64,000 nucleotides of DNA from Betaproteobacteria bacterium (GTDB lineage: Bacteria; Pseudomonadota; Gammaproteobacteria; Burkholderiales; Rhodocyclaceae): positions 1-64,000 of the forward strand of contig WRMF01000008.1 in NCBI GenBank assembly GCA_009777245.1. Direction: 5' to 3'. Under the pieces are notes generated by a model. It did not search any database. It had not been told where the DNA came from and saw only the letters and a program-made list of their open reading frames with translations. The stretch's first letter is position 1. Each line of letters starts with the position of its first letter. Below are positions 46,063 to 57,123 of this stretch, piece by piece. The position numbers and the translations under genes are program-made.

Positions 46063-46635
46063 TTATGATTGATAATAAGTTTGTATGCCAACATCTTTTT
46101 TGAATAAAATACAAGAAGCCTCGTATGTATCAGAGCCATAAACGCGCTTAGGGCGGTAAAACCTCTCATATTCAACCTGTTGGTTGAGATATTCAATCAG
46201 TCTTTTGTTTTTTAATGTGCATTCCGGCAGTACGTTTTCCCAAAGCATGGGAAATTCACAGCTCTCATTTGGATTAGGTGTGTGCAAATATAGCGCATCT
46301 CCTGCGCTATCATAATCATGTATCATTGCGAAAAGCTGAAAATCTTTTTGTAAAAACTTTACTCTGTTGACTAATATTTCAAAATGACGGAAAAGTTTAT
46401 CTAAATGCGGTTTTCTCCTTGAAAAATCATCATTGCCGAATCCTTCCCAGTCAAAATGACAATGCCAATGGTCAAACCATGCCTCCGGGTTATTTTGGAA
46501 ATCAAAATAACCCGGAGACGCCCATTTTTCAAAATCATTTTCAATCGCAAGGTTTTTATAATACATGCGAAATTCTTTCTGTTTTCCTGAATTGTGCCGT
46601 TTATGGACGGCGCGTGCTTTCTTACCTTGTTTCAT
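46063..46635 (-). CDS. AT-rich hypothetical protein
   Basis: No family is recognised. The 190-residue protein is rich in aromatic residues (WFDHWHCHFDWEGFG, residues 53-67) and has no membrane segment. It begins six bases after the accD stop in the same direction, where folC is usually found, so it may be co-transcribed with accD. Codons are AT-rich. A perfect 15-base hairpin lies within the coding region at 46483-46517. An internal ATG at 46566 is a possible alternative start. Confidence 0.55.
   Translation of the reverse strand: MKQGKKARAVHKRHNSGKQKEFRMYYKNLAIENDFEKWASPGYFDFQNNPEAWFDHWHCHFDWEGFGNDDFSRRKPHLDKLFRHFEILVNRVKFLQKDFQLFAMIHDYDSAGDALYLHTPNPNESCEFPMLWENVLPECTLKNKRLIEYLNQQVEYERFYRPKRVYGSDTYEASCILFKKDVGIQTYYQS
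46483..46517. repeat. Perfect 15-base hairpin inside a coding sequence
   Basis: CTCCGGGTTATTTTG, loop GAAAT, CAAAATAACCCGGAG. It lies within the 190-residue gene at codons for ASPGYFDFQNNPEA. Confidence 0.85.
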
Positions 46636-46641
46636 TTTTTA

Positions 46642-47511
46642 TTAAGCCGGTTGCGGGAGTTTTTGCAGCAAGGCGAGGATTTGCGCCAGTTTGTCGCGCA
46701 TTTCGCGGCGGTCTACGATCAGGTCAACCGCGCCTTTTTCGAGCAGGAATTCAGAACGCTGAAAGCCTTCCGGCAATTTTTCACGCACCGTCTGTTCAAT
46801 TACCCGTGGGCCGGCAAAACCGATCAACGCGCCCGGTTCGGCGATTACCACATCGCCTACAAAGGCAAAGCTGGCGGAAACGCCGCCCATCGTCGGATCG
46901 GTAAGGATAGAAATGTAAGGGAGATTTTTTTGGGCAAGCCGGGTCAAGGTCGCTGTGGTTTTTGCCATCTGCATGAGGGAGAACAGCCCTTCCTGCATTC
47001 TCGCGCCGCCGGAAGCGGAAATGGAAATAAATGGCAATTCCTCGTCAATAGCCGTCAGCACTCCGCGTGTAAAACGTTCGCCAAGCACCGCGCCCATTGA
47101 GCCGCCCATGAACTCAAACTCAAAACAGGCGGCAACGACGGGAATTTCCCTGATTGCGCCTTGCAGAATGACGATCGCCTCGGTTTCGCCCGATTGCGCC
47201 GTGGCTTCTTTCAGGCGGGCAGGATAGGTTTTTTTATCCTTGAATCTCAGGCTGTCGGTAGGCAACACTTCCGCGCCGATTTCCAGCCGGTCTTCAGAGT
47301 CGAGAAGAAAATCAAGGCGTTGTCTGGCCTTCAGGCGGAAGTGATAGGCGCATTTGGGGCAGACATGAAGATTTGCCTCCAGATCGGCGGCGTAAAGCAC
47401 CGCCTCGCAATTGGGGCATTTGTTCCACAAGCCTTCCGGCAGGGTGGAACGCTGTTTGACGCCGTCTTCGCGCTTGATTTTGGGCGGGAGAAGTTTGTTA
47501 AGCCAGCTCAT
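46642..47511 (-). CDS. accD: Acetyl-CoA carboxylase carboxyltransferase subunit beta
   Basis: AccD pairs with AccA to transfer carboxyl groups from carboxybiotin to acetyl-CoA, giving malonyl-CoA for fatty acids. The N-terminal zinc finger uses Cys32, Cys35, Cys51 and Cys54 (CPNC and CPKC). The crotonase-like core shows [11 protein letters not shown] and [11 protein letters not shown]. The ATG at 47511 ([10 protein letters not shown]) gives 289 residues, the usual length. It lies ten bases after trpA, the conserved trpB-trpA-accD order, but folC does not follow. Confidence 0.97.
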   Translation of the reverse strand: MSWLNKLLPPKIKREDGVKQRSTLPEGLWNKCPNCEAVLYAADLEANLHVCPKCAYHFRLKARQRLDFLLDSEDRLEIGAEVLPTDSLRFKDKKTYPARLKEATAQSGETEAIVILQGAIREIPVVAACFEFEFMGGSMGAVLGERFTRGVLTAIDEELPFISISASGGARMQEGLFSLMQMAKTTATLTRLAQKNLPYISILTDPTMGGVSASFAFVGDVVIAEPGALIGFAGPRVIEQTVREKLPEGFQRSEFLLEKGAVDLIVDRREMRDKLAQILALLQKLPQPA

Positions 47512-47521
47512 ATCAGCCTTT

Positions 47522-48334
47522 CTATCTGTTTTTCGTAACGCCGTCCAGTCCACGGCGCAATTCGCCTGCAAGCGCGCTGATTCGCGCCAGCTCCTCGCCT
47601 GATGGCGAGCGTTCCAGTTCTTCGATAAAACGGCTGCCTACGATAACGGCATCCGCGTGTTCCGCAATCGCAGCCGCTGTCTTTGCGTCACGAATGCCAA
47701 AACCCACCCCGACCGGAAGTTTCAGGACGGCGCGGATTGCCCGCACTCGCGCGGCGATTTCGGCAAGGTCAAGTTCTCTTTTACCGGTTACGCCCTTGAC
47801 GGAAACATAATAGACATAACCACGCGCAAGTTTTTGCAGCTCTGCCCAGCGTTCGGGTTTTGAGGTCGGGGCAAGCAGAAAAATGGCATCCAGACCGACA
47901 TTATCCAGCATTGCCGTAAACTCAGCGGCTTCTTCCAGAGCATAGTCGACGGTCAATACCCCGTCTACTCCCGCCTCTGCCGCGGCGCGGGCAAAGGTTT
48001 CCTGTCCCATAGCCTCGATTGGATTGGCATAGCCCATCAGCACTACCGGCGTTACGGCATCGGTTTTACGAAATTCCTGGGTTATCTCCAATGTCTTTTT
48101 CAGGCTCATACCCTGGGCAAGCGCGGCTTCGGAAGAGCGTTGGATAGTGGGGCCGTCCGCCATCGGGTCGGAGAAGGGAACGCCAAGTTCGAGAATGTCC
48201 GCGCCTGCGGCGACAAGCGCACGCATGAGCGGCACGGTTAGTTCCGGCCTGGGAAAACCCGCCGTAATGAAGGGGATCAGGGCTTTTCTTTGCCCTGTTT
48301 GCAGGCGTGTGAAGGTGGATTTAATACGCGACAT
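47522..48334 (-). CDS. trpA: Tryptophan synthase alpha subunit
   Basis: TrpA cleaves indole-3-glycerol phosphate and passes indole through a tunnel to TrpB. The catalytic residues Glu49 ([11 protein letters not shown]) and Asp60 stand at the same positions as in Salmonella TrpA, and GVGFGIRD forms the phosphate site. The length of 270 residues is normal. It starts two bases after trpB ends, so the two are tightly coupled. Confidence 0.98.
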   Translation of the reverse strand: MSRIKSTFTRLQTGQRKALIPFITAGFPRPELTVPLMRALVAAGADILELGVPFSDPMADGPTIQRSSEAALAQGMSLKKTLEITQEFRKTDAVTPVVLMGYANPIEAMGQETFARAAAEAGVDGVLTVDYALEEAAEFTAMLDNVGLDAIFLLAPTSKPERWAELQKLARGYVYYVSVKGVTGKRELDLAEIAARVRAIRAVLKLPVGVGFGIRDAKTAAAIAEHADAVIVGSRFIEELERSPSGEELARISALAGELRRGLDGVTKNR

Positions 48335-48336
48335 GT

Positions 48337-49539
48337 TCAGAATTTAATCCCTGATTGTTCGGCTACGGTGTGCATGTCCTTATCGCCGCGTCCGGAAAGG
48401 CAGACCAGAAGGAGCTTGTCGCGCCCCATAGTCAGCGCGATTTTCATGGCATGCGCCAGAGCGTGTGAGGATTCCAACGCCGGAATTATGCCTTCGTAAC
48501 GGCAAAACGCGTGGAACGCGGCAAGCGCCTCGGAATCGGTTACGGCTACGTATTCGGCGCGACCGCTATCTTTCAGCCATGCGTGTTCCGGCCCTACGCC
48601 CGGATAATCAAGTCCGGCGGAAATGGAATGGGTTTCAATAATCTGTCCATTTTCGTCCTGCAACAGATAAGTGCGGTTGCCATGCAGAACGCCAGCCTTC
48701 GCGTTGGCCGTGAGCGGCGCGGCATGACGCCCGGTCTCGATTCCCTCGCCGGCGGCTTCTACGCCGATCAGAAGCGTGTCCTCGAAGGGAATGTAGGGAT
48801 GAAAAATGCCCAGCGCGTTGGAGCCGCCGCCAACACAGGCGATAATCGCGTCCGGCTGGCGTCCGAAGGTTTCCGTCATTTGCATGACGCACTCCTTGCC
48901 GATTATCGTCTGGAAGTCGCGCACCAGCATCGGGTAAGGATGCGGCCCCGCCACCGTGCCGATAATGTAGAAAGTATCGGAAACATTCGTAACCCAATCG
49001 CGCATGGCTTCGTTCATTGCGTCCTTCAGCGTCTTTGAGCCGGATTCCACCGGAACCACTGTAGCGCCCAGGAGTTTCATGCGATAGACATTGGCGGCCT
49101 GCCTTTTTATGTCTTCGGAACCCATATATACCACGCATTCAAAGCCGTAGCGGGCGGCCACGGTGGCTGCCGCCACGCCGTGCTGTCCCGCGCCGGTCTC
49201 GGCGATAACCCTGGGCTTTCCCATGCGTTTGGCAAGCAATGCCTGCCCGATGCAGTTGTTGACCTTGTGCGAGCCGGTATGGTTCAAGTCTTCGCGCTTC
49301 AGGAGAATTTTTGCCCCGCCCAGTTTTTCGGAGAGCCGTCGGGCGTGATAGATTGGGCTGGGTCGCCCGACATAATGCTTCAACTCATGCTCGAACTCCG
49401 CAACGAAGGCAGGATCGCGCCAGGCGGCAAGGTAAGCGTCTTTCAGCTCTTCCAGGGCGCTGATCAGGGTTTCGGCCACAAAAATCCCGCCGTAAATGCC
49501 GAAATGTCCCCGTTCGTCGGGCAGGTCGTAAGGCTGCAT
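48337..49539 (-). CDS. trpB: Tryptophan synthase beta subunit
   Basis: TrpB condenses indole with serine to tryptophan using PLP. The PLP lysine is Lys92 in [10 protein letters not shown], and the phosphate-binding GGGSNA loop is present further on. The ATG at 49539 ([14 protein letters not shown]) gives 400 residues, normal for the family; the longer frame is not homologous. The upstream neighbour trpF, usual in betaproteobacteria, is missing. A divergent restriction enzyme gene starts 142 bases away instead. Confidence 0.97.
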   Translation of the reverse strand: MQPYDLPDERGHFGIYGGIFVAETLISALEELKDAYLAAWRDPAFVAEFEHELKHYVGRPSPIYHARRLSEKLGGAKILLKREDLNHTGSHKVNNCIGQALLAKRMGKPRVIAETGAGQHGVAAATVAARYGFECVVYMGSEDIKRQAANVYRMKLLGATVVPVESGSKTLKDAMNEAMRDWVTNVSDTFYIIGTVAGPHPYPMLVRDFQTIIGKECVMQMTETFGRQPDAIIACVGGGSNALGIFHPYIPFEDTLLIGVEAAGEGIETGRHAAPLTANAKAGVLHGNRTYLLQDENGQIIETHSISAGLDYPGVGPEHAWLKDSGRAEYVAVTDSEALAAFHAFCRYEGIIPALESSHALAHAMKIALTMGRDKLLLVCLSGRGDKDMHTVAEQSGIKF

Positions 49540-49681
49540 GGCTCTCTTTGCGCGGTTGAAAGGTCTGATTATAGCAAAGGGAATGGGATACCCGCAGGCT
49601 TGGTTGGGCGATTGCCCTGGACATCGGTACTTGACGCAAGTATTATTGCGGAATTTTGATAGTGTCTCCAAACTTTTGTTT

Positions 49682-50674
49682 ATGACTTCTCCAACTCTAG
49701 GTTCTCTCAAAAGCTCCGAATTGCTCATAAAAGACCTATATATTGAGCTGCGGCAGAAACTCGGCGTGTGGGCTAACGTCACCAAGCAAACCGCTCAAGC
49801 TCGCATGGGCTACATTGGGCAGCACCTCGTAAGTGTCGTAACTGGTTATCCTGGCGGTCGTTCTGGCGCTCGCGGCAAAGACTTGGTGTTACCCGATGGA
49901 GAATTTGCCGAAATCAAGACATGCTATCGTGTTGACCAGCTTGGGAAATGCAATTTCTGTAAGGCAGCTGTATCGTCTATTGAAAGCGAATGCCCAAACT
50001 GCAAGTCAAATGACATCAAGCGCAATGACGACTCCAAGTGGCTGATAGGTATCCAGCATGATGATGAGTTTGAAGAGGTTCTAAAACCAAAATATTATTA
50101 CCTCGTCCTTTTTGATTTTGTTGACATAAAAAAGCCGGATACGATAAGAGCCTCTATATGGCGGATTGATCCGCTTGCGCCTGGTTTTGCTTATTGCATT
50201 ATCGATTACTACAAAAACATAAAGGCAAACTCCAGGAGCGGCGCGCCATTTAACTTATGGCCTTTCCAGCTTAAGTTTGAGCTTATGCGCCCGCTTCTGA
50301 TTTATCGATCATTTATCCTGCCTGACAACACTATAAAAACACAGGTTTTTCCTGGGGAACATCCGGCAGAGCACCACCCATTAAGGCAGTTGCAGGATTT
50401 TTCCGGATCGCAGAATTTGACAGTGGACAAAATACACAAGTTTGCAGCAATGCTTGGCTTCAAGCTGCCAAATAATAGCAAAAAGGCTATCCTCAAAGCC
50501 GCGCAAGACAAAATTACAGCAGGAAAATTTGAGCCAGATATGGTGGTGGATACTCTGGCGCATGCACTTTACTGGGTCGAGATTGAACGGCATATAGCCG
50601 AATTGCAACCCACGATGCGCGAGCAGATGGATGCCGCTGGTCTGCTTATAAGAGATATTTACCAAGCCTCTTGA
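49682..50674 (+). CDS. Type II restriction endonuclease, MamI-like
   Basis: This 330-residue protein looks like a PD-(D/E)xK nuclease: Asp67 in GKDLVLPDG, then Glu77 and Lys79 in EIKT. A zinc ribbon follows directly (Cys90, Cys93, Cys104, Cys107). The overall sequence recalls the MamI restriction enzyme family, which cuts an interrupted palindrome, but I could not search, so this is from memory. The ATG at 49682 was chosen as start; upstream codons overlap the trpB promoter region. It is convergent with the methyltransferase gene, their 3' ends overlapping by 29 bases. Composition is AT-rich. Confidence 0.75.
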   Translation: MTSPTLGSLKSSELLIKDLYIELRQKLGVWANVTKQTAQARMGYIGQHLVSVVTGYPGGRSGARGKDLVLPDGEFAEIKTCYRVDQLGKCNFCKAAVSSIESECPNCKSNDIKRNDDSKWLIGIQHDDEFEEVLKPKYYYLVLFDFVDIKKPDTIRASIWRIDPLAPGFAYCIIDYYKNIKANSRSGAPFNLWPFQLKFELMRPLLIYRSFILPDNTIKTQVFPGEHPAEHHPLRQLQDFSGSQNLTVDKIHKFAAMLGFKLPNNSKKAILKAAQDKITAGKFEPDMVVDTLAHALYWVEIERHIAELQPTMREQMDAAGLLIRDIYQAS

Positions 50675-52502
50675 AAATGATTTGTTGCTGACATGCCAAC
50701 TCGTTCATTTGGTCGTTTAGTGTGGCTTCTTCAGAAATCAGCTTTTCAACTCTCTGCCAATCTTCCGAGGCAGAGAGAACCGATTCTGGGATAGGCAAAC
50801 TTGCTAAATCTTCAGGATGCAGGTGGGCAGTCTGACCGCGAACCATCTCCTGAATTTGCGCCGTTACAACAGGTTGCCGAAGGTAAGCAAGCAGAAGCAT
50901 GGGCGAAATTCTCTCTTGTTTTACGCGCACAAGCATGACCTCGCCGACGAAGGACGCTTGTCCGCCGACCCACGGCGGAACCTCTGTGATTATGTCTACC
51001 TTCTTGGCGATGTATACTGGAGAATGTGCTGAAGAGGTCAGCACGATGTCGCCATGCCGTACAAGCTCAATGCTGCCCAGTCTGCGGTCTGTCCACTGTG
51101 ATGTATTGATGAAGTTACGGTTGCGCGCAATCCAGTTTATGCCCGAGCCGGTCAGGTTGCCAACCTTGATGAGAAATAGGCCATTGCTGTCGGAATATGC
51201 TGCTCGCGGCGGCGTCCTGCCGGTTTTTATGTCTGAAACAAGGTCGCCGAGGGGAGTGCCGGTAGTTGTGCGCCGCCTTGACACGCTTGCAGCGCCCAAA
51301 ACTTCAAAAGTGTCTATCGCCTTCACTGGCGCAAGCACAGACACATGATCGCAAGGCCATTTCTTCGGGTCAAGCATTCGCTTTGCCAATCCGTCGAGTT
51401 GATTACCTGGGCGAGGTCGGCCTGTTGAGTCGTACCCCACATTAGTAACCGTTGCGAGTACGACGTTGACGTTTTTGGTTTGCTCTTGCGCCGTGCTGAA
51501 CTTCTCGATAAACGCAACAACGGTGTTAGTCTGAGCGCCGATCACAAGAAATGTCTCTGGTGGAAGCTGAATCACTGCCTTTAGGAAACCTAGCTTGGCA
51601 AGTGAAGCTCGCTCATAAGCGGAAGAGGGGTTAGTCAGGACGCTCTTGGGCAAGACAATAGCCAGAGTGCCGCCAGGTTTCAGCCATCGAAGCGATTGTT
51701 CAAGAAAAAGCCATTCACTGGATTGGCGAACACGCGAATCGCCTTCAGGTGTGAAAGCGGTATCATAGCCGCTGAAGTCTGCCCGTGATGTCTCAACAGT
51801 TACCCCAAAAGGCGGGTTTGTCAAAATGAAGTCGAAGTATCCGAAGCGACACCACTGCTTTTCATGTTTTGTGCTCGGTTCGGTTAGCGAGTCCATGTGA
51901 GCGCGATGAAACGTAACGCTTGGGAAATGCCCCAGATTCAGTTCGCCTATGAGCAACATGCGCGGGTTCTTGTCTGCTCCCCATATATTGAGAGTGGTAG
52001 CATCCTCTTGTCGCCAGTGCTTTACAAGCTCCATCAGAAATGTGCCGCTACCACACGCAGGGTCAAGGCACTTGGCTGATGGAGCAGGGTTAACGAAGCG
52101 CACTACTTCCCTCACTACATCGTCAGGAGTCAGATAAATACCAAGCCCCTTGCGCACCTCAGGCGTTAGAAACTCTCGAAGGGCGGCGCTACGAATGTCG
52201 AAGTCAATATGTGCAAAATGTATGTCAACAAAGAGTGTATATAGTTGTTCCAGGCATTGGTCAGATAGGTGAAAGGCGCGGTCGCGCCAGAGACTGGTTG
52301 ACCATGAGTTGTGATGCGCAAGGTAGTGGGCAAAGCTCTTACGGATAGCGGGCGCAGTAGTCGGTGTGAGAGCTTCTTCCTCGGAAATTTGCTTGAAAAA
52401 GAGAAATTTCAGAAGCTCTTCAAAGGACTCCTGCGGTTGCATACCATCTATATTACGCATCGTATTGTGCGCCCGACGATAAGTTGAGATAAGATTGTGC
52501 AT
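50646..52502 (-). CDS. DNA N6-adenine methyltransferase with fused specificity domain
   Basis: This 618-residue protein is built like HsdM joined to half of HsdS: a helical N-terminus (about 1-125), a methylase core with DPACGSGTF (147-155) and NPPF (229-232), and a C-terminal recognition domain (about 425-600) with TPLGDLVSDIKTG. A single recognition domain acting as a dimer would read an interrupted palindrome, which fits the MamI-like nuclease next to it. It should protect the host genome by methylating adenine. Composition is AT-rich like its partner, so the pair arrived together. Confidence 0.85.
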   Translation of the reverse strand: MHNLISTYRRAHNTMRNIDGMQPQESFEELLKFLFFKQISEEEALTPTTAPAIRKSFAHYLAHHNSWSTSLWRDRAFHLSDQCLEQLYTLFVDIHFAHIDFDIRSAALREFLTPEVRKGLGIYLTPDDVVREVVRFVNPAPSAKCLDPACGSGTFLMELVKHWRQEDATTLNIWGADKNPRMLLIGELNLGHFPSVTFHRAHMDSLTEPSTKHEKQWCRFGYFDFILTNPPFGVTVETSRADFSGYDTAFTPEGDSRVRQSSEWLFLEQSLRWLKPGGTLAIVLPKSVLTNPSSAYERASLAKLGFLKAVIQLPPETFLVIGAQTNTVVAFIEKFSTAQEQTKNVNVVLATVTNVGYDSTGRPRPGNQLDGLAKRMLDPKKWPCDHVSVLAPVKAIDTFEVLGAASVSRRRTTTGTPLGDLVSDIKTGRTPPRAAYSDSNGLFLIKVGNLTGSGINWIARNRNFINTSQWTDRRLGSIELVRHGDIVLTSSAHSPVYIAKKVDIITEVPPWVGGQASFVGEVMLVRVKQERISPMLLLAYLRQPVVTAQIQEMVRGQTAHLHPEDLASLPIPESVLSASEDWQRVEKLISEEATLNDQMNELACQQQIIFKRLGKYLL

Positions 52503-52677
52503 GTTTTCTCCAGAATTAATTCTTGCAAATCATGGAATTATTTCTAAAAAAGAAAATTTGTCAAGAGGGGATTCTGACTCTGAGTGATTCTTTATCTCTA
52601 ATGTCGGAAGCCGCAAATGCGATTGCCTCAGGCAAGAGGATATAATGCCGCTTTACCTGATTCGGCAGGCTTCTTCT

Positions 52678-55600
52678 ATGTCTGATTTTCTTTTTCTTCG
52701 CGGCGCGCGCGCGTTTTCCGACTTTCGTTTATCCGCCCTCTCGTCCAAAATTCAGGCGGCGTTGCCGCCGAGCGCAGGCTTCAACGGCATTGAGGCTGAT
52801 TTCTGGCATATTGTGAAACTGAATGCGCCATTGCCCCCGGAAGACCGCGCAAAACTGGGGGTTTTGCTGGCGGAACGCGGTGAAGACGAGTATGGCGAAA
52901 ACGACAAGAGCGAGCGTTTTTTTGTCACCCCCAGAATTGGCACGATTTCGCCCTGGTCGTCGAAAGCGACAGACATCGCGCGTAACTGCGGCCTTGATGC
53001 GACGCTCAAAATCGAGCGGGGGATATTGTTTCGCCTGAAGCTCTCCCGCCCTCTCTCGGAAGACGAGCGAAAGCAAGCGGCAGCCTTGCTGCACGACCGG
53101 ATGACGGAATCCGTCCTGGCCTCGCTTCATGAAGCGAAAGCGTTGTTTTCCGATTTTCCGCCGAAACCGCTTGCCGTCATTGACCTTGCCGCCGGGCGGG
53201 AAGCGTTGGTAAAGGCCAACATCGAGCTTGGACTTGCGCTCTCGGCGGATGAAATTGATTATCTCTTTGCGATTTTTTCCGAGGCCGGGCGCAATCCGAC
53301 CGATGTGGAACTCGTCATGTTTGCCCAGGCCAATTCCGAGCACTGCCGCCACAAGATTTTCAACGCGGAATGGACAATTGACGGCGAACGGCAGGAAAAG
53401 ACCCTGTTCGGCATGATTCGGGAGACGCACACGGCTAGTCCGCATGGCACGGTGGTTGCCTATAGCGACAACTCCGCCATTATCGAGGGGTCTGCCGCGC
53501 CGCGTTTTTATCCTGAACCGAATGGGGAAGGGCATTATGTCTGGCGCGACGAGCCGACCCATATGCTTGCCAAGGCGGAGACGCACAATCACCCGACGGC
53601 GATTTCGCCTTTTCCCGGCGCGTCAACCGGCGCGGGCGGAGAAATTCGGGATGAAGGAGCTACCGGACGAGGCGCAAGACCCAAGGCCGGGCTATGCGGT
53701 TTTACCGTCGCCCATCTTTGTCTGCCGGATGCCCGCCAGCCTTGGGAGACAACGGCGGGCAAGCCGTCGCGCATGGTTTCCGCGCTGGAAATCATGCTGG
53801 AAGGGCCGCTTGGCGCGGCGGCTTTCAACAACGAATTTGGCCGTCCGAATCTTACCGGGTATTTCCGCACCTGTGAGATTGAGGCGGATGGCGTTACATA
53901 CGGCTATGTAAAACCCATCATGATCGGCGGCGGAATCGGCAATATTCAGGCGGCGCAATCGTTCAAGGCGGAAACTTTACCCCCCGGCACAAAGCTGGTG
54001 CAGTTAGGCGGACCGGGAATGCTTATCGGGATGGGCGGCGGCGCGGCTTCCTCGATGAGCGCGGGCGCGAACGCGGAAGACCTTGATTTTGCCTCGGTGC
54101 AGCGCGGCAACCCGGATATTCAGCGACGGGCGCAGGAAGTGATTGATCGTTGCTGGCAGCAGGGAGAGAACAATCCGTTGCTCTCCATTCATGATGTAGG
54201 CGCGGGCGGACTTTCCAACGCTTTTCCCGAAATGGCGCATTCCGGCAAGGCCGGGGCGCGTTTCGATTTGCGCGATGTGCCGAGCGAAGAACCGGGCATG
54301 AGTCCTGCCGAAATCTGGTCGAACGAGGCGCAGGAGCGTTATGTGCTTGCGGTAGCGGCTGACCGGATGGATGATTTTGCGGCCATATGCGCTCGTGAGC
54401 GTTGCCCGTTCGCGGTGGTGGGCGAGACGACGGATGATAGGCGTCTGGTGGTTACTGATCGCCACTTCGGCAATACCCCGGTGGATATGTCCCTGGAAGC
54501 GTTATTGGGCAAGCCGCCGCGTATGCGCCGCGAGGCAGGGCGTCTGCCGGAATTCCGTTCGCCGTTTGATGTCGCTTCGCTTGATTTGCAGGAAGCGGTT
54601 TATCGCCTGCTCAAATTTCCCGCCATTGCCGACAAAACCTTTCTGATTACGATTGGCGATCGTTCCGTGGGCGGATTGACCGCCCGTGACCAGATGGTCG
54701 GCCCCTGGCAGGTTCCGGTCGCGGACGTTGCGGTTACTGCGGCGAGTTTTCAGGGCTTTCAGGGAGAAGCGTTCGCAATGGGCGAGCGATCGCCGCTGGC
54801 AGTGTTGAACGCGCCCGCTTCCGGGCGGATGGCGGTATCCGAGGCGCTGACCAACCTTGCCGCCGCCGATGTGTCTTCCCTCTCGAAAGTCAAACTCTCC
54901 GCCAACTGGATGGCGGCTTGCGGGAGTCCCGGTGAGGACGCGAGACTGTTTGATACTGTTACCGCTGTTTCCGAGTTGTGCCGCGCGTTGGGCGTTGCGA
55001 TTCCTGTCGGCAAGGATTCGCTTTCGATGCGGGCGGTATGGCAGGAGGACGGGCGGGAAAAACAGGTGATTTCCCCGGTTTCCCTGATTGTAAGCGCCTT
55101 CGCGCCGGTTATGGACGCGCGCCGGACGCTGACCCCACAGTTGCGGCTTGATGAGGGCGAGACGGAATTGTTGCTGCTGCATCTGGAAGGCGACCGCCTG
55201 GGCGGCTCGGCTCTGGCGCAGGTATTCAACGCATTGGGCGAAGATACGCCGGATGTTGACGATCCGGCGCGGCTGGTGGCGCTTTTTGCCGCCGCTCGCG
55301 CCCTTGCCGATGCCGGTCTGTCGCTTGCCTGTCATGACCGTTCCGATGGCGGCCTGTTCGTGACTGTCGCTGAAATGGCCTTTGCTTCCAATTGCGGCGT
55401 GACCCTGGACATGGACGGTCTTTGTCCCGACATGATGACGCTGGATGTCGACGGCGCGGAAAAACGCCCTGATCTCCTTGCCGGACGCGCTCATGAACGG
55501 CTGATTCGCGCTCTGTTCAATGAGGAAGTCGGCATCGTGATACAGATTCGCCGCGCTGACCGGGAGCGGGCGACGGCAATGCTGCGGCAATATGAAGTGG

Positions 55601-56610
55601 CCTTGTCGTTCGTTGGCTATCCCAATCAGTATGACGAAATCCGTGTTGTGCGGGACGGCAAGCGGGTTTTGCGGGAGAAGCGCGTGGATTTGCGACGCGC
55701 CTGGTCGGAGCTTTCATTCAGGATGCAATCCCTGCGCGATGATCCGGAGTGCGCGCGCGAGGCGTATGACTTGCTTCTGGACGATCATGGCCTTACGCCG
55801 AGGCTAACCTTTACACCCGAAAATATGCCCTTCGTCGCCAATGGAGCGAAGCCGAAAATTGCCATTTTGCGCGAGCAGGGTATAAACAGTCATTATGAAA
55901 TGGCTGCCGCTTTTGATCGCGTGGGTTTTCTGGCGGTGGATGTTCATATGAGCGACTTGATGGAAGGGCGTAAAAGTCTTGCCGATTTTGCCGGACTTGC
56001 CGCCTGCGGCGGCTTTTCCTACGGCGACGTGCTGGGCGCGGGGCGAGGCTGGGCGCATACTATCCTGATGAACGGGCGTTGTCGGGATGAATTTTCCGCC
56101 TTTTTTGCCCGCGCGGACAGCTTTGCCCTGGGCGTGTGCAACGGCTGCCAGATGATGAGCGCGTTGAAGGGGATGATTCCCGGCGCCTCGGCATGGCCTG
56201 CGTTCGGGAAGAATCGTTCCGAGCAGTTTGAGGCAAGGCTGGCGCAAGTTGAGGTATTGCCTTCGCCTTCCTTGTTCTTCAAGGGGATGGCGGGTTCCGT
56301 GCTGCCGATCATCATCTCGAACGGGGAAGGGCGCGTCGAGTTTGCCGACGCGAAAGACGAGGCGAATGTTCTGGCCGCGCTTCGCTTTGTGGATGGACGA
56401 GGCAAGGCGGCGGCGCGTTATCCGCAGAATCCCAACGGCTCTCCCGGCGGGCTTACGGCCTTTACCACGGAGGACGGGCGGTTTACCGTCATGATGCCGC
56501 ATCCTGAGCGGGTTTTTCGTAGCGCGCAGTTGTCCTGGTATCCGCCGGAGTGGGGCGATGACAGCCCGTGGCTTGCGCTTTTTCAAAACGCGCGAAAATT
56601 TCTGGATTGA
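52678..56610 (+). CDS. purL: Phosphoribosylformylglycinamidine synthase
   Basis: PurL converts FGAR and glutamine to FGAM in purine synthesis. This is the large single-chain form (1,310 residues): an N-terminal linker region, two AIRS-like ATP-binding halves with [18 protein letters not shown], and a C-terminal class I glutaminase domain with the cysteine in GVCNGCQMM and a late MPHPERVFR. The ATG at 52678 ([16 protein letters not shown]) matches the family start. An ATG at 52645 has a better spaced AGAGG site and would add 11 residues, so the start is not settled. Confidence 0.97.
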   Translation: MSDFLFLRGARAFSDFRLSALSSKIQAALPPSAGFNGIEADFWHIVKLNAPLPPEDRAKLGVLLAERGEDEYGENDKSERFFVTPRIGTISPWSSKATDIARNCGLDATLKIERGILFRLKLSRPLSEDERKQAAALLHDRMTESVLASLHEAKALFSDFPPKPLAVIDLAAGREALVKANIELGLALSADEIDYLFAIFSEAGRNPTDVELVMFAQANSEHCRHKIFNAEWTIDGERQEKTLFGMIRETHTASPHGTVVAYSDNSAIIEGSAAPRFYPEPNGEGHYVWRDEPTHMLAKAETHNHPTAISPFPGASTGAGGEIRDEGATGRGARPKAGLCGFTVAHLCLPDARQPWETTAGKPSRMVSALEIMLEGPLGAAAFNNEFGRPNLTGYFRTCEIEADGVTYGYVKPIMIGGGIGNIQAAQSFKAETLPPGTKLVQLGGPGMLIGMGGGAASSMSAGANAEDLDFASVQRGNPDIQRRAQEVIDRCWQQGENNPLLSIHDVGAGGLSNAFPEMAHSGKAGARFDLRDVPSEEPGMSPAEIWSNEAQERYVLAVAADRMDDFAAICARERCPFAVVGETTDDRRLVVTDRHFGNTPVDMSLEALLGKPPRMRREAGRLPEFRSPFDVASLDLQEAVYRLLKFPAIADKTFLITIGDRSVGGLTARDQMVGPWQVPVADVAVTAASFQGFQGEAFAMGERSPLAVLNAPASGRMAVSEALTNLAAADVSSLSKVKLSANWMAACGSPGEDARLFDTVTAVSELCRALGVAIPVGKDSLSMRAVWQEDGREKQVISPVSLIVSAFAPVMDARRTLTPQLRLDEGETELLLLHLEGDRLGGSALAQVFNALGEDTPDVDDPARLVALFAAARALADAGLSLACHDRSDGGLFVTVAEMAFASNCGVTLDMDGLCPDMMTLDVDGAEKRPDLLAGRAHERLIRALFNEEVGIVIQIRRADRERATAMLRQYEVALSFVGYPNQYDEIRVVRDGKRVLREKRVDLRRAWSELSFRMQSLRDDPECAREAYDLLLDDHGLTPRLTFTPENMPFVANGAKPKIAILREQGINSHYEMAAAFDRVGFLAVDVHMSDLMEGRKSLADFAGLAACGGFSYGDVLGAGRGWAHTILMNGRCRDEFSAFFARADSFALGVCNGCQMMSALKGMIPGASAWPAFGKNRSEQFEARLAQVEVLPSPSLFFKGMAGSVLPIIISNGEGRVEFADAKDEANVLAALRFVDGRGKAAARYPQNPNGSPGGLTAFTTEDGRFTVMMPHPERVFRSAQLSWYPPEWGDDSPWLALFQNARKFLD

Positions 56611-56679
56611 TTGGCGTGAATATCGGATAATGACTGTTTGATTATGCGGACGCGAGATTTTCGCGTTGAGGAGAAACCT

Positions 56680-57087
56680 ATGACTTTCATGCCCTGGTCC
56701 GAGCAATTCGTGTTGGGAATCGAGAGTATTGACAAGCAGCATCAATGGCTGGTGGATACGACCAACAGGCTGCATGATCAGCTTGTGTCGGAAGAGCCGG
56801 TTCATGCTATCGTGCAGGAGATTCTGGAAGGACTGGTCGACTATACCGTCAACCATTTCATTCTTGAGGAAGACCTGTTCATTCGCCTGGGGTATACGGA
56901 TGCGGAAAGCCACAAGGAAGAGCATGACGCGTTTACCCACAAGGTCATTCATATGCTCCTGGAGTTTGAGAAAGGCCAGATGGTCACGCAGGCCGTGCTG
57001 GAATTTCTGAAATCCTGGCTTCTCCACCACATTCTCGTTGTGGACAAGGCATATGCGTCCTTCCTGAAGAGTCGTGGAGTTAAATGA
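56680..57087 (+). CDS. Bacteriohemerythrin
   Basis: This 135-residue four-helix protein carries a di-iron oxygen-binding site: His21, His59, Glu63, His78, His82, His117 and Asp122 stand in the spacing of hemerythrins (NHFILEE, HKEEH, HHILVVD). It may bind or buffer oxygen in the cytoplasm. A GAGGAG site precedes the ATG at 56680; the TTG-started longer frame adds unrelated residues. It is followed after 36 bases by a Dps gene, so the two iron/oxygen proteins are likely expressed together. Confidence 0.93.
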   Translation: MTFMPWSEQFVLGIESIDKQHQWLVDTTNRLHDQLVSEEPVHAIVQEILEGLVDYTVNHFILEEDLFIRLGYTDAESHKEEHDAFTHKVIHMLLEFEKGQMVTQAVLEFLKSWLLHHILVVDKAYASFLKSRGVK

Positions 57088-57123
57088 TTGGAGCTTTTAC
57101 ATTTTTTGCAAAGGAGACATCTT

